A stretch of 64,000 nucleotides of DNA from NCBI GenBank assembly GCA_014058105.1, contig JACGCM010002198.1, positions 1-64,000 on the forward strand, written 5' to 3'. Origin of the DNA: Kingdonia uniflora (lineage: Eukaryota; Streptophyta; Magnoliopsida; Ranunculales; Circaeasteraceae). The notes under the pieces were generated by a model, which was given only the letters and a program-made list of their open reading frames with translations, was not told where the DNA came from and ran no database searches. Below are positions 11,567-22,511 of the stretch, one piece after another; positions within the stretch are counted from its first letter, which is position 1, and each line of letters begins with the position of its first letter. Position numbers and translations under genes: made by a program.

Positions 11567-12691
11567 TGATGCGATAAAAACTCGGTCTTTAAATACCCCG
11601 CTCAAAACTACAGGTGTCGTAATATAATAAGGGTAAGCGGGGGTCGAATCCACGGGGAGTAAACGTATTAAAAATATAATTTTCTAATTAACTAATAAAC
11701 AAATTTAAGCTAATTTTGATAAAAGGGTTTTGATCTAAAACATAAATCTAAATTGCTAACTTTCGGTACGATTATAAGAAAAAGAATCTAGGCTTTGGAT
11801 CACCTCTGACTTAGTTTACTAAACGATATGAAAGTGGTAGCTTCTATTTGCACGTAATAGCCATGGCTAGGTCTATTCGGGTCTAAGATCTAGGGTATGT
11901 GGCTAAAACCCTAAGTAAGAACTTCGTTGTTCATGGGTAATCGGATCTAGGGTTTATAAACTCATTTCCATGGCTAGGTGGAGAGTATTAACTCTAGTGA
12001 TCTAGAATTCCCTTTGAGCGTGAAAACAATCGAATATGGTTAATTCGACATCTTCCTCATATCCGTAGTAACTTAGAGTTGTCATGGCTAGATCAACTCT
12101 TCGTAACTTCAAATTAGAGAATTGAAGATTAATTCTAGATCTAAACTACTATTAACATCAATTTAGCTCACTTCATCAGAGGTTCAATCCTTAGCCTAAG
12201 CTAAGGAGATTAGCTCTCCATTAATGGTATTGATCACAGCTTAAATTAAACGCATAAAATTAAAGAGAGAGAAAGAGAAAGATACTGAAAAATGCAAGCT
12301 TTATTCCTTCTTGATATTGAGATGTGTAAAATACATAGAATTATTCTCATATTTATAGGAGATATGAGAGAGTTATTTACAATTCTAAAACTCTATCAGA
12401 TAAAGATATATCCTATCTCATGTTAATCCTTGTAGAGTTCTTCATCATCTTTATTCTATGAAGAATATCTACAAGTATACTGAATATAGGCATCTTCCTT
12501 GTGCTTGAGAGACTGCTGGAGATGCTTCAGCTCTTTATACCTTCTATTAGATATCTTTTTCTACTTATTAGCTCTAACAGTTATAAGTGCCTGAAAATAA
12601 GAAAATGCTATTAACATTAGAAATTAATAAATCGGGATTAACAAAATGATACTTTTAGGTGCATTAATCCTACGTATTTCTACGTCTATCA
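11567..12691 (-). repeat. Gypsy-1 5' LTR
   Basis: This 1,125-bp LTR pairs with 2112-3235. It starts (- strand) TGATAGACGTAG and ends TATCGCATCA. Its right edge (12691) is where the Copia-1 integrase frame resumes. By position it contains the element's promoter. Confidence 0.9.
12350..12358 (-). promoter_or_regulatory. TATA-like box in Gypsy-1 5' LTR
   Basis: The - strand reads CTATAAATA, in the same LTR position as in the 3' copy (2895-2903), and Gypsy-2 LTRs have an identical box. It is a plausible Pol II core promoter element for the retrotransposon. No start site can be confirmed from sequence. Confidence 0.5.
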
Positions 12692-13449
12692 ATTTTCTAG
12701 TTAGAGGTTGAGAAACAATTAGATTGAAAGATCAAGATTGCCCAATCAGATCGTGGAGTCGAGTATTATGGTGAGATCGATCAAAAGGTTAACATTCAGG
12801 ACCTTTCTATCAATATATATTCAAAATTGAGTTTCTTCTCATTATATTCCAGTTAATCTTTATCATCTATAAACTTGGAGAAATCCTAGTCTTAATTACT
12901 TGCGTTTTTAGGGTTATCTTGCAGAGGCAAAATTGTTTAACCCGAATATTGGAAAGTTAAATTTGAGAACTGTTAGTTGTTTATTCGCTGGTTTCCTAGA
13001 GAGATCAAAAGGTTTTAGGTTTTATTATTCTTCTCGACCCATAGAGATTGTTCAGTGTGCTCAGGCTCATTTCATATAGAAGAGAGAGATCACTTTACCA
13101 GTACTATTCATAGATAGGTTGTCTTTGAGGAAGGTTCTGAGACTCGGAGTCCAACTGCTATTTTGATCAGTATTGTTATGCTTCCGTGTTTATCTGATAT
13201 TAAAATTGTGACGAGTACGGTTCGAGGCCCAACTATTATTCTAGGCCCAATTCTAGATCCCGTCGTATCACTAGTTCTCTTACAGATTTCTCCTCCACCT
13301 GTTCCAATTCAGCTTCCTATTATTCCACCTCCAGCTCAGCCTCTTGTTCCTATTCGGAGATCCTCAAGAGAAAGGCGTTCAACTATTACTTCAGATTACC
13401 ATCCTTATTCAGTTGAAGGTGATTTATATGCACCAATCCTAATGTTTTG
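12692..13449 (+). pseudogene. Copia-1 integrase (3' part) and integrase-RT linker
   Basis: The frame continues from 2111 with VEKQLD, then SDRGVEYYGEID (second catalytic Asp region). The segment with the catalytic Glu is not recognisable between about 12780 and 12900. From about 12915 the Copia C-terminal block is clear: GYLAEAKLFNPNIGKLNLRT and GFLERSKGFRFYYSSRPIEI. It ends in a proline-rich linker and the basic block RRSSRERRSTITSDYHPYSV just before RT (13163-13449 is open). Stops and at least two frame changes are present. Confidence 0.8.
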
Positions 13450-13489
13450 AAACCGAAGGGAAGATACAACTATAATGAAAGACTAATCA

Positions 13490-14115
13490 TTCTATGTATA
13501 GTCTTAAACAGGCATCTAGGAAGTAGTACCTATAGTTTTATGCGGTGGTTTCGAACAAGAATTTTGTTGAGTACAAAATGAATCATTGTATATATACGTC
13601 AAATAGAGTGGGGGACGTTTTATATTTTACAGATTAGTTTATAGAAGATCGGATAAGCTCATTGCTTTGGGCTATTCTGACTCAGATTTTACAAGGGAGA
13701 AAGATGATAGGAAGTCTGATTTTGGTTATGTTTTTATGCTTGCTCATAGCGCAATCTCATTAAAAAGTGTCAAACAATCTCGTGTAGCTTCATCGACTAT
13801 AAAAGCGGAGTATGTAGCTTGTTATGAGGCTTCCCGACTGGTTCTATGACTCAAGCAGTTTATTTATGAGATGAAGGTTGTTGATTTGATTTATAAATCG
13901 TTACGAGTATTTTATGACACTGAGCCTGTCGTCAAGTATGTCAAGAATGATAATGTGACTATGAATAACCGATATATTGATATTAAGTATCATGTTGTTA
14001 TTGATAAAGTGCAGAAATAGATTATCGAGATTCCTCATTTGTCAACACTGGAGATGATTGTTAATCCACTTACTAAGGGACTTCCGGTACCAACCTTCAG
14101 GGGACATGTTACACG
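13490..14115 (+). pseudogene. Copia-1 RT remnant and RNase H
   Basis: Only a scrap of RT survives (YSLKQASRK, then a stop and YL; NHCIYTSNRVGDVLYF, about 13500-13630); the YVDD region is deleted. RNase H is much better kept: LGYSDSDFTREKDDRKSDFG, AISLKSVKQSRVASSTIKAE and YVACYEASRLVL (13667-13849). It runs on past a stop into VKYVKNDNVTMNNRYIDIKY and a tail ending VNPLTKGLPVPTF. Known role: removal of RNA from the RNA-DNA hybrid. A similar RT/RNase H deletion is seen in Copia-3. Confidence 0.85.
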
Positions 14116-14893
14116 TATATGATTGCTATTTGTTTGAGGATCGCACTTTTATGTGGGTGTAGTTATTGATTTATTTCATTTATTATTACTGTATTAGGAT
14201 TCTTTATCTCTGTGGAAGTTGTTTCCAGTTATTATTTTTGTCGACATTTAGTTTTAATTTGGATTATTTAGCTACAATTATATTTTGATCCATTATTATA
14301 TGTTCATATATTTAGTTTTAATTACAGTTATGCCATTGCAATAAATTTTTAGATATGAGTAGTTTTATCGCATTATGGTTGTCTAAGTATCAAGTGCCTA
14401 TAGAGAATATTAAAAGGTTTCTCAAGTTTGTTTGAGCTGGATGTAGGTAGGCTCCATATCCTTTGGCCTTCATTTTAGTATGAGCGATGGTCTTCGTATG
14501 ATGGTTTGTTTAGTATTTAAATGACATGTGTCTGGTAAACACATATTACAAAACACTAATGAAAATGTACCAGTACATTATTAAGATATACATTTGTCAT
14601 TCACACGCTAAATTCTACCAGTGAAGAAATTATACTTGAAAGTTGTTAAGGTTGCTAGCCCGACGCCCATGCTGTAAATTAGGCATATGCTCAAATGCCT
14701 ACCAAAATTCATCCATAAACTATATTAGTTGTCTTTTTAGCCATAGAGTGGCACTCAAGTTCGATGTAACATTGCCTTCGACAAATTATCATGTATGGTT
14801 TTAAAAACAAAGGATTGCCATCCATTTTTCATAAAACTGTGAATCATGCAAAATACTTTTCTTAAAAAATTAAGTTAGAGCCAGGTGGGAGAT
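14116..14893 (+). other. Copia-1 3' untranslated region and polypurine tract
   Basis: This non-coding stretch is closely matched by 52171-52879 in Copia-3 (shared phrases such as ttgtctaagtatcaagtgcc and catcctttggcctt). It ends in the purine-rich ccaggtgggagat immediately before the LTR. Confidence 0.75.
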
Positions 14894-15269
14894 TGTTGGA
14901 TTTTCCATATATACCGACACTACTCAATGTTTTTTCTTCCGGTTCATGAGTACATATGTTAATATGTCGTATAGGTGTTATTGGTTCTACCCAATTGTTA
15001 CACCAAGTTAAAGATAGTGGGACCAAGTGTTACCCTTTATTAGGGTTTAAGGGTTTAATGGGAAGACTACTCAAACCCTATCAGGTTAAATAGAGGGGAA
15101 GTCTCACTTAGAGGCTACACCACAAGAAACTATTCCATTAATGTCTGTAGCCAATCCAAGCGAAGACTCCACTCAAGTTTTGGAAGATTTAGTAAAGCAG
15201 GGGAAGAGGTTAGTAAGATTTTCTTCATATTCACTTAATTGATCATTCTAATTATTGTAAATTTCAACA
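14894..15269 (+). repeat. Copia-1 3' LTR
   Basis: This 376-bp LTR begins TGTTGGATTTTCC and ends AAATTTCAACA. Homologous LTRs lie at 52880-53247 (+) and 57617-57978 (-). A shared core includes accgacactac, the cgtataggtgttattggtt segment and tatcaggttaaatagag. Confidence 0.88.
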
Positions 15270-16589
15270 AAGGCCTCTGTGAATAGTATAATCCAAGTTC
15301 CAAATTGCAGGTATCCATTTTTTGGATAATAATTAGTATCTCCGAGTCTCAAAGCTGATCACTATTCCAAGGTAACCATACTTTTCTTTTCTAGATAAGA
15401 AATCTTCACTAGAGTTAACTTGTGTTTCTGTTGTTGCAATGCTTATTAGTGATTTGTTAGTGGGGTTTCTAAATTTTTGACCTGATGTGTTAGTATTTTT
15501 GAGCTAAAATAGACATAGCCAATATATGATATTTGTAGACCAACATATGATATAGTAGCATTTTCTGCTCTCTTATCCGTTGCACAAAGGTCCTATTATT
15601 ATCTTCTAAATTTTTATTTATGATTTAATTTATATCAAACAATGTTGATTAAAATTATGGATAACTTTCGCTTGACAAATTTTTTTATTTTTTTTCCGTA
15701 GATTAACACAGATATTCTTTTTGCATAAAATGCTGGTTACAAGAGTCTCCTAGTCCTTTCATGTATCTTTATTCTTGGTGTATACGAATATTTTATATTT
15801 TATTATACTACGTGTTGAGTAGCATTTGGTGGTATACTATCACAACTTCTATATATTTTATACTCATGCTATGAAACTATACTTAATCAAGTATTAATTT
15901 TTGTAGTTGAGAATTATATATACTATCAAGACTCGTGATTTATATGACCTTAATGTGATATCTAATTGTCGTGTGATTTATGTGAATTTCATAATCTTAG
16001 GAATTGGGAGTGTGTTGTATGTATATTAACCCTAAGCGCTCTTAAGTCGAAAGATTAAGTTATTCACTTGAGTGTTTATAAATATTATATGTTTTCTAAT
16101 AGGTACAAAATGGAAATGTCCAATTTATAGGGGAAGTGCTACCAAATTTTTTGTAGGATTTCTCCTATTTAATTTACTTCCATACATGACTCCGATATAG
16201 ATGTGATGCGTCCCTTGATTTCTTATATTTTCAGTTTCATAATGTGTACAACTATTGGAGCGATACAAGCAAGTGTTTATTCTACGCAAAATGTTATTCA
16301 TGTGTCAATAATTCCATGTTGAGTGCATAAGAGGTTGGATCGTTAATTTGAATGCTCAAGTCACATTTAGCGATTGAACAATGGTTTTTAATGTTCTACG
16401 TGGATTGGGACCTTATTTATTAAGATGGAATTAGTGTTTGTGGAAACTTGTAAATAAATTGTTTTTTCTCTTTTAAATTAACTTGTGGTTGATGAATGAT
16501 TTGTATTGTCCAACTGGGGTGTTATTCAAATTGCAAAAATGATGCATTTAGCATTACCTTCTCTAGGTATGGTTTCTCCTGCCTCAATT
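15270..16589. other. Unassigned AT-rich DNA
   Basis: I see no coding region, terminal repeat or RNA gene. It contains long T-rich and AT-rich stretches. Its right part probably belongs to the CACTA element whose repeats start near 16590, but I could not find that element's other end. Confidence 0.5.
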
Positions 16590-17116
16590 AATATTATCGT
16601 AAGCGGAGAAATTAGACACCATACTTTCAGAGATAAACAAATATGTCTCAAATGTTATGTATTAGAGACGGAATAATCCATCTTTATTATATTAATATTG
16701 GTGTTGGTGGGAAAATTTGGCGCCATACTTTTTGAGATAAACAAATTTGTCTCAAATGTTGTTTATTAGAGACGAATAATCTGTCCCCAATAGTATTGGC
16801 GCCGGTGGGAAAATTTGGCACCATACTTTTAGAGCCAAACGAATGCGTCTTAAATGTTATGTATTAGGGACAGTTGCACTCCGTCCTCAAAGGAATTGAA
16901 AAACAAATACTTTTAGAGATAGCTTTTTGTCGTTTCTAAAGCAATTCTTAATAGTATTAAAAACGGATGTCTCCGTCCCTAACATATTTGGGACACCACC
17001 CTGAAAGGATAATACTTTGCCATCCTTAAAGCCTCCCCTAATAATTGCAGGGACAGAATAGTAGCTTTTTGGGGAACTTTTTAGCTCTCCCTAAATGGGG
17101 TTTTTTTGTTGTAATA
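16590..17116 (-). mobile_element. CACTA-1: subterminal repeats and one decayed terminus
   Basis: Three diverged repeats of roughly 100-120 bp share phrases such as gtgggaaaatttggc, ccatactttt(t/a)gaga, aaatttgtctcaaatgtt and tattagagac, and the array runs into ggggtttttttgttgtaata at 17097-17116. On the - strand this terminus reads TATTACAACAAAAAAACCCC, a decayed form of the CACTACAA...  ends of CACTA (En/Spm) transposons. Dense subterminal repeats next to the terminus are characteristic of that superfamily, where they bind the element's regulatory protein. No transposase is visible and the second terminus was not found, so this may be a short non-autonomous or truncated copy. Confidence 0.6.
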
Positions 17117-17400
17117 GGCCGGGCTTCATTACTTCTGGAAGCTTAAACCCCTCAGGCACCTTCATGTTGATATCTATATCTAATTTTTCATAAATATATA
17201 CGGTAACTACATCTATAAAATGCATGTCAGGTCTTTGAGAGAAACCCAAAGTAACTAATCTTGCCTTGTACCTAAAAATTTCTCTGTGGTCATTACGTTT
17301 TAACACAAATTCGCATTTATACCTAACATGCTTGATGACATCATGTCCATGGACTATTCGTTCAAACACCTAACGTTTCACTAGCAACCTGTGTTCCTCA
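17117..17400 (-). pseudogene. Copia reverse transcriptase fragment with internal deletion
   Basis: The - strand reads a 92-codon frame: VFERIVHGHDVIKHVRYKCE, then VLKRNDHREIFRYKARLV and GFSQRP, typical of the Copia RT N-terminus (the usual KPVGYKWVF-K-RNE, RYKARLVAQGFSQRPG). After GFSQRP it jumps straight to DMHFIDVVTVYIYEKLDIDI. The normally intervening 30 or so residues, including YEETYSPV and the start of the palm, are missing, yet the frame stays open. It ends where CACTA-1 begins. This is a dead fragment and no LTR is near it. Confidence 0.8.
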
Positions 17401-17937
17401 ATATGGTGTGAAAAATACGAGCAACTCACCATGGTCACATATATGATACCAAGTAAGGTTTAATTTTCAAAGTTTAATTTTTCTTTCCCTCTCTCCAAAG
17501 ACATGGGACCTAGAAATTAATATACTTCACAAATATAAATCATATGATGTAAAGTACGGTTTGACACGCTACTAATCCCCAAATATAAAAGGAACAAGGA
17601 GAACAATAAATAATTTATGATAAAAACATGAAATTACATAACCATAGTTACAAATTCAAGGAGAACATGACAAAATATTTGGGAAATAATCACATCTGAT
17701 GCAAGTTTAGACATATATTAATGATCATCAATCAAAATCCAAATTTTACAATTAGAATCAAACTAAAGTTCAGTAAGCAATAAAGAAATATTGCCAGTAG
17801 AAATATGGTACAATTTAGGAATTACAATAACGATGCTTTGAGCAAAATTCTATAGTGTTTACCTCATATCTCAAACCTAATTACCATTAACGATTCTAAA
17901 TTGAGAAATCTTCGAATTGACAAAACTTCCAATTAAA
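17401..17937. other. Unassigned AT-rich DNA
   Basis: Apart from a possible continuation of the Copia RT linker just right of 17400 on the - strand, I see no supported feature here. Confidence 0.4.
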
Positions 17938-18067
17938 ATCATCCCAAAAATCATAATTTTTTAAAAAGATATTTCTTTGAAGGGATGAATAAGTATGGGA
18001 AAATCATCCCAAAAATCATAATTTTTTAAAAAGATATTTTCTTTGAAGGGATGAATAAATATGGGAC
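17938..18067. repeat. 65-bp tandem duplication
   Basis: Two adjacent copies begin at 17938 and 18003 (atcatcccaaaaatcataat ... gggatgaataa). They differ by one inserted T and one or two substitutions. The array ends about 22 bp before the Gypsy-2 target duplication. There is no coding role. Confidence 0.9.
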
Positions 18068-18093
18068 TATGTATGCGTTGGGATGATACGGCA

Positions 18094-19213
18094 TGATAGA
18101 CACGTAATCTTTACGTATACAACTGCTAAATTTATATCTACCTAGTGTGCATTTATTAAATAAATGTGACACTAATAGTGTTTTTATTTGTACTTATAGA
18201 AATCGGTCACATGATCAACAAGTCGTACATTTTTCTGGTTTTCGACAAAAAAAACAAGGGTGATGCACTCCAACAATGATTCTCATTTGAAGTTGTAAAC
18301 CAAAGGCCCATGGAAGCCCATTGAAGAGAATTAAATGTAGATAATATTCTCATGAGTTGTAATATCTAAGCATGATTTTAGGCATTGTTTAGGGGATTTT
18401 ACATTAATGGTGATATTTTGTAACCCTTTCTATACTCTATAAATAGGAGGGGAATCCAACCCATGAAAGATCATCTTAGAGAGTGTAATATCAAAGTTTA
18501 TAGCAATAAAGGTTTTTCTTTATCTCTTTCTCTTGTCATTTTCTTTTATGCAAGTAATATGGCAATGATCAAAGGGATGAGTAGCTAATCTTCTTAACCA
18601 AGGCTAGAGGAAGCTCCACCCAATGTAGCCTTAGTATAGAATAGCATTGTATAACTAGAGTAGTTACTTTCTATTCTTTCGTTTTAATGAATATTCTTCT
18701 TCCTACGATCCTAGCTTGACCATAGCTTGAATTCGAGGGAGTAAAAAATCTAAGGAAACCATCTTGTTTGACCATTACAAAATGGTTTAAAACATGGAGA
18801 AGAGAACATCACCCGCTCTTATCAACCAGACCATGGTTGAATAAGGTGGTTTATGGGTAGTTCCCAATCATAAATCTCTTTTATATTTTGATGTATTGCA
18901 TATGCCCGGCCAAGGATATGCGATACGGGAACTCGTAATTTACTCTAATTATTTATGCTATCTCATGAGTACAAAGGGTGGAGTGGAATATAAGCCATGG
19001 TTCTTAATCTGACTCATAAAACTCATATTTTATAGCATTTTATTTTCTTTACTTGAAAACCAACCCACATAAATTCATTGTTATTGGATAAAACTAGTAG
19101 CTCGAAGTATAATTTGTACCACAAGTCGCTTGGGATATGACCCCGTTACCCTTGCACTTTATGGTACACCGTGCGCTTACGGGTTTTTTAAGATGTTGAT
19201 ATATAATCGATCA
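18094..19213 (+). repeat. Gypsy-2 5' LTR
   Basis: It begins TGATAGACACGTAATC and ends ATAATCGATCA, and pairs with 27757-28872. TATA-like box CTATAAATA lies at 18437-18445. The primer site follows after six bases. Confidence 0.95.
18437..18445 (+). promoter_or_regulatory. TATA-like box in Gypsy-2 5' LTR
   Basis: CTATAAATA is followed by purine-rich ggagggg. The same box is at 28095-28103 in the 3' LTR, and Gypsy-1 LTRs have it too. It is a likely core promoter of the element. Confidence 0.55.
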
Positions 19214-19219
19214 AGTTTT

Positions 19220-19237
19220 TGGCGTCGTTGTCGGGGA
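19220..19237 (+). promoter_or_regulatory. Gypsy-2 primer binding site (tRNA-Asp type)
   Basis: TGGCGTCGTTGTCGGGGA complements the 3' end of plant tRNA-Asp with two mismatches, six bases after the LTR. It is one base different from the Gypsy-1 site. Confidence 0.9.
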
Positions 19238-20861
19238 CCAAGGTGCATTTTTTTTCGAGTTGTTATTTTTAAGCTGATTTTTTTTTTCTCTCTCAACTTC
19301 GTTCTCCTTACTTTTCTTGTCTTTGGATGTACGAGCACACGAGTACAAATAGTAACAGTTGTTTGATACTTAATGCATGAGGTTTGAGTGATTTTATGTT
19401 TTCTTACGTCTGAAACTTGATTTAAGATTGAATATTTCAACAACATCATTTGATATCCATTATTTTTAGTTTTAGGCTAGACTTATTCAAACTCACCAAG
19501 TAGCATTGAAATTTGACGTGTTTAATCTATTCTTTTGCATGTGCCCACTTTGGTTGTTATAACTTAAGCGCGAGTTTCAGTTTTTAACGAACTATTTTGT
19601 GGACCTCAATTAGAACTTATTTGGTTTCCTACGAACTGTTTTTATAACTTGAGTACTAAATGTTGTTTTGTGGGACTCTTAATTCGAACTTGAGCTTTGT
19701 TTTCCCACTCAAGCATGAACTATTTCTGTAATGTATAACCTAAACACGAGTTGCTTATGTTGAGTACGACCTGAAAATCACAAACTGTCTTGTGAGCCTT
19801 AATTCGAACTTGAGCATGAGTTGCTTTTGTTACGAGCACGAACTTGAGTACGAGCTTTGGTTTAATGCGCTTGAGCACGAGTTGCTTTTGTAAGTTTTAC
19901 TTGAATTGTGATAAAAAAAATTCTTAAAGATTTTTTTTTGCTAATCTTGATTATTACTCTCCATTTTCGATTAGACACAAGCCGATTACACTTTGAGAAT
20001 TTTGGGCACCGATAAGGGATACAAAAGAACGGAAAGCGAGGAAAGTGTTGAAGGCGGAAATACGAAAAACTTAAAGCGGGAGAAATTTCTTGAAAAATTC
20101 TTCTTGTACCCCCTAAGTGAAGGGGTAGCCACAGCTACACTGGGAAATACTTTCCGTAGGTTGGTACTTCTCTAACTTGACATCCAGATGGGATACATAT
20201 CCGCTATGCCCTGACACTAGGACATATAAAGTCGTGTGGACTGTACAAATACACGCTGCTCTAATAAAAAAATTATTGTGGTTGAATTGACCTATTGTTG
20301 TGTTTAATATTCTTTTTCATTCCAATATTAGTAAAGGTAAAAACTGTTAGAGACTTGCGGGATTTTATCACCCAAAAAGCTCTCCAACAAGTGGGACCAC
20401 CCATTAGGGATACGAAGAAATTCGTATCACACGAAAATTAAACGTCTCGGACCTCAAAATAACTGTTAATAAAAAAAATAGCAAGATTCCCACGGGATTT
20501 CATCACCCAACGAATAGGTGTACCGGACCGGGGTACAAACACAGGTTCATAGGATACGACTCCAGCCTAACGACGTGAAATATAGGTTGTAGGTTTGTGA
20601 TGTCACCATTCTAAGTCCTGACATACGATAAGGCAACTCGCTCGGGCGTGAGGACATGACATCTACTTTAAGCTGGTATTAGCATAATGATGTAGGGGAG
20701 TATAGGAACCAAAGCCTTTTGCCATCCTACCCATTTTGAACATAGAAGAATATAGGGGAGATCTAATTAATACTTTTATAAAAATGATGATGTGCTAGAA
20801 TCCAAGTTTGATTGATTGTTAACTGCACCGGGTGCTAAATTTTATTGATTATTAGTTGTGC
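19238..20861 (+). other. Gypsy-2 5' leader, with degenerate short repeats and a conserved block
   Basis: From about 19560 to 19900 the phrase cttgagcacgagttgctttt and close variants (gaacttgagcatgag, gagtacgagcttt) recur many times, a degenerate short-repeat tract. At 20109-20125 lies the block CCCCTAAGTGAAGGGG followed by a variant of GCCACAGC, matching the Gypsy-1 leader; GGGATTT(T/C)ATCACC recurs near 20360 and 20500. No long credible coding frame precedes gag; a 60-codon frame at 19993-20175 runs through the conserved block and is probably fortuitous. Confidence 0.6.
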
Positions 20862-22500
20862 ATGATCAATTGGACACGTGAAGGAAAACGTTTAGGAAGC
20901 TTACCGGAACCTTTATCCATTTATGGTCTACCATCTCGGCCTAAGCGGAGAGGGCGACCACCTGGCCTAGTCAATACAATAGAGGACTAAGGAGCCCCAC
21001 TTTGGGAGAAAAGTCATCAATCTTGAGTTTTTCCAATTTCGAAGGAGGATAATTCATCTAGAGTTGACCCAATTGAACTTATTATCGAGCTAGAAGTCGA
21101 ACTCCCAATCATAACTATCGCCAAATCTCTTAGGGACTATTGGACCCCAGTGGTGAGTGATATGCCTTCGTGTATTGTGTTACCAACCGTCACGACAAAC
21201 CATTATGAAATCAAGCCTAGTATAATCCAAATATTACCTACATTTCATGGGCTTGATTTTGAGATCCCTTATAAGCTCGTTCATGAGTTTAAGAAAATTT
21301 GTGCACTCTCAAAATAGCAACATTTTACTGAGGATTCTATCTGCCTTTGTTTATTTCCTTCTCACTAAAAGATAAGGCGAGCCATTGGCTTGCTTCATTG
21401 GCACCAGCAGCTATCATTTCATGGGATCAAATAGAAACCAAGTTCAAAGCCAAATGGTTTTCTATAGGAAAAACCCTCGCTTTTAGAAATGTAGTTGTTA
21501 AATTTGTTCAAAATGAGAGTAAAACATTTTATGGGGCATGGGAGAGATATAAAGATCTTCTCTCACAATGTCCCCATCATGGTTTTGAGAAACAATATCT
21601 AGCCCAGATCTTCTATCATGGAATAACTTCTAAGAATCATTATAGGCTAGAATCCATGGATAGTGGCAAATTCCAGGACCTTGAACCTGATAGAGCTTAT
21701 GGAGTTTGAGACATTGGCTGAGAACTCTCAGTAGTGGGATTTTGATTCATATAGAAATGTTTGTACAACCAAGAAAGGTGGCTTATACAAAGTGAGTGAG
21801 GGAACGACCATCAAAGCCCAATTAGATACTCTTACCCAAAAAATCGAGGCTATATCTATAAATCAATCCAAGGGTATTGTGAACCAAGTTCAGCAATAAG
21901 GTTATACTGTTTGTTATGATATAACCCATGTGACACAAATGTATCCTATGTTCAATGAAATGAATAACAATCAAGAGCAAGTGAATGCTTTAAATAATAC
22001 CTACAAGAGGCCCTTTGACCCATACAAGCTAACTTGGCATAACCACTCAATTTTTTAGTCGAAGAACAGCCGGCCCAGTTCTGGTTTTGGAAAGATACCA
22101 ACCTCAGGTCATAATTTGCCTAGGAATCCCATTTCTTAATCTTATCCTCAGGCATCTCAGCAATCCTTTTAGTCATCCAAACAGTTCCCACCCACTCTAC
22201 CCAAACCATTTTTGGATGACACCCTTGCTCTCTTCATGCTACAAATGATGTAATTCCAACAACAGACTTTGGTGAATCAAAATTCTATATCCCAGTCTAT
22301 CTCTAATCTAGAGACTCAGATAAGATGATTGGCAAATGTAATGCATGAGAGACCACCAGGTAAGCTACCTAGCCAACTTGTATCTAATCCGAAAGGACCA
22401 CCGGGGTTTGATTCTAGCTCAATCCCAAAATAGTTTAATGTCATTTCAACTCTTCACAGTGGTAAACAAATTGATAACCGAGTTGAAGTACTTAGGTTGA
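20862..22500 (+). pseudogene. Gypsy-2 gag
   Basis: The start ATG at 20862 gives MINWTREGKRLGSLPEPL, then a basic stretch SRPKRRGRPPG, with a TAA about 44 codons in. After frame changes the capsid domain is readable: IQILPTFHGLDFEIPYKLVH, a stop after CALSK, then LFPFSLKDKASHWLASLAPA, FKAKWFSIGKTLAFRN and WERYKDLLSQCPHHGFEKQY (open 21347-21709). Further stops follow. No intact zinc knuckle is readable in the remaining 800 bp, which is glutamine- and proline-rich. It is the equivalent of Gypsy-1 gag on the other strand. Confidence 0.85.
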
Positions 22501-22511
22501 TCTAATACCCG

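Larger units (their letters stand above)
2112..12691 (-). mobile_element. Gypsy-1: nearly complete Athila-like Ty3/Gypsy element inserted in Copia-1
   Basis: Two direct LTRs of about 1.12 kb (2112-3235 and 11567-12691) bracket, reading the - strand, a primer binding site, a 1.5 kb leader, gag, protease, RT, RNase H, integrase, a 1.4 kb 3' untranslated region and a polypurine tract. The LTRs start TGATAGAC and end GCATCA. They are about 90-95% alike in the stretches I compared by eye. The primer site matches the 3' end of plant tRNA-Asp, as in Athila-type elements. Flanking pentamers are gcttt and atttt, so a target duplication is not clearly preserved. All ORFs are broken by stops and frameshifts. 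Confidence 0.9.
1125..15269 (+). mobile_element. Copia-1: Ty1/Copia LTR retrotransposon remnant, split by Gypsy-1
   Basis: Order on the + strand is gag zinc knuckle, GAG-pre-integrase, integrase (interrupted 2112-12691 by Gypsy-1), the rest of integrase and its linker, a badly deleted RT, RNase H, 3' untranslated region, polypurine tract and a 376-bp 3' LTR. The 5' LTR and most of gag are outside the window or lost. That the integrase frame ends at FKAF and resumes with VEKQLD then SDRGVEYYGEID across the Gypsy-1 insertion shows both flanks are one element. Relatives of the same family occur at 49721-53247 and 55496-57978. The element is non-autonomous and decayed. Confidence 0.85.
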
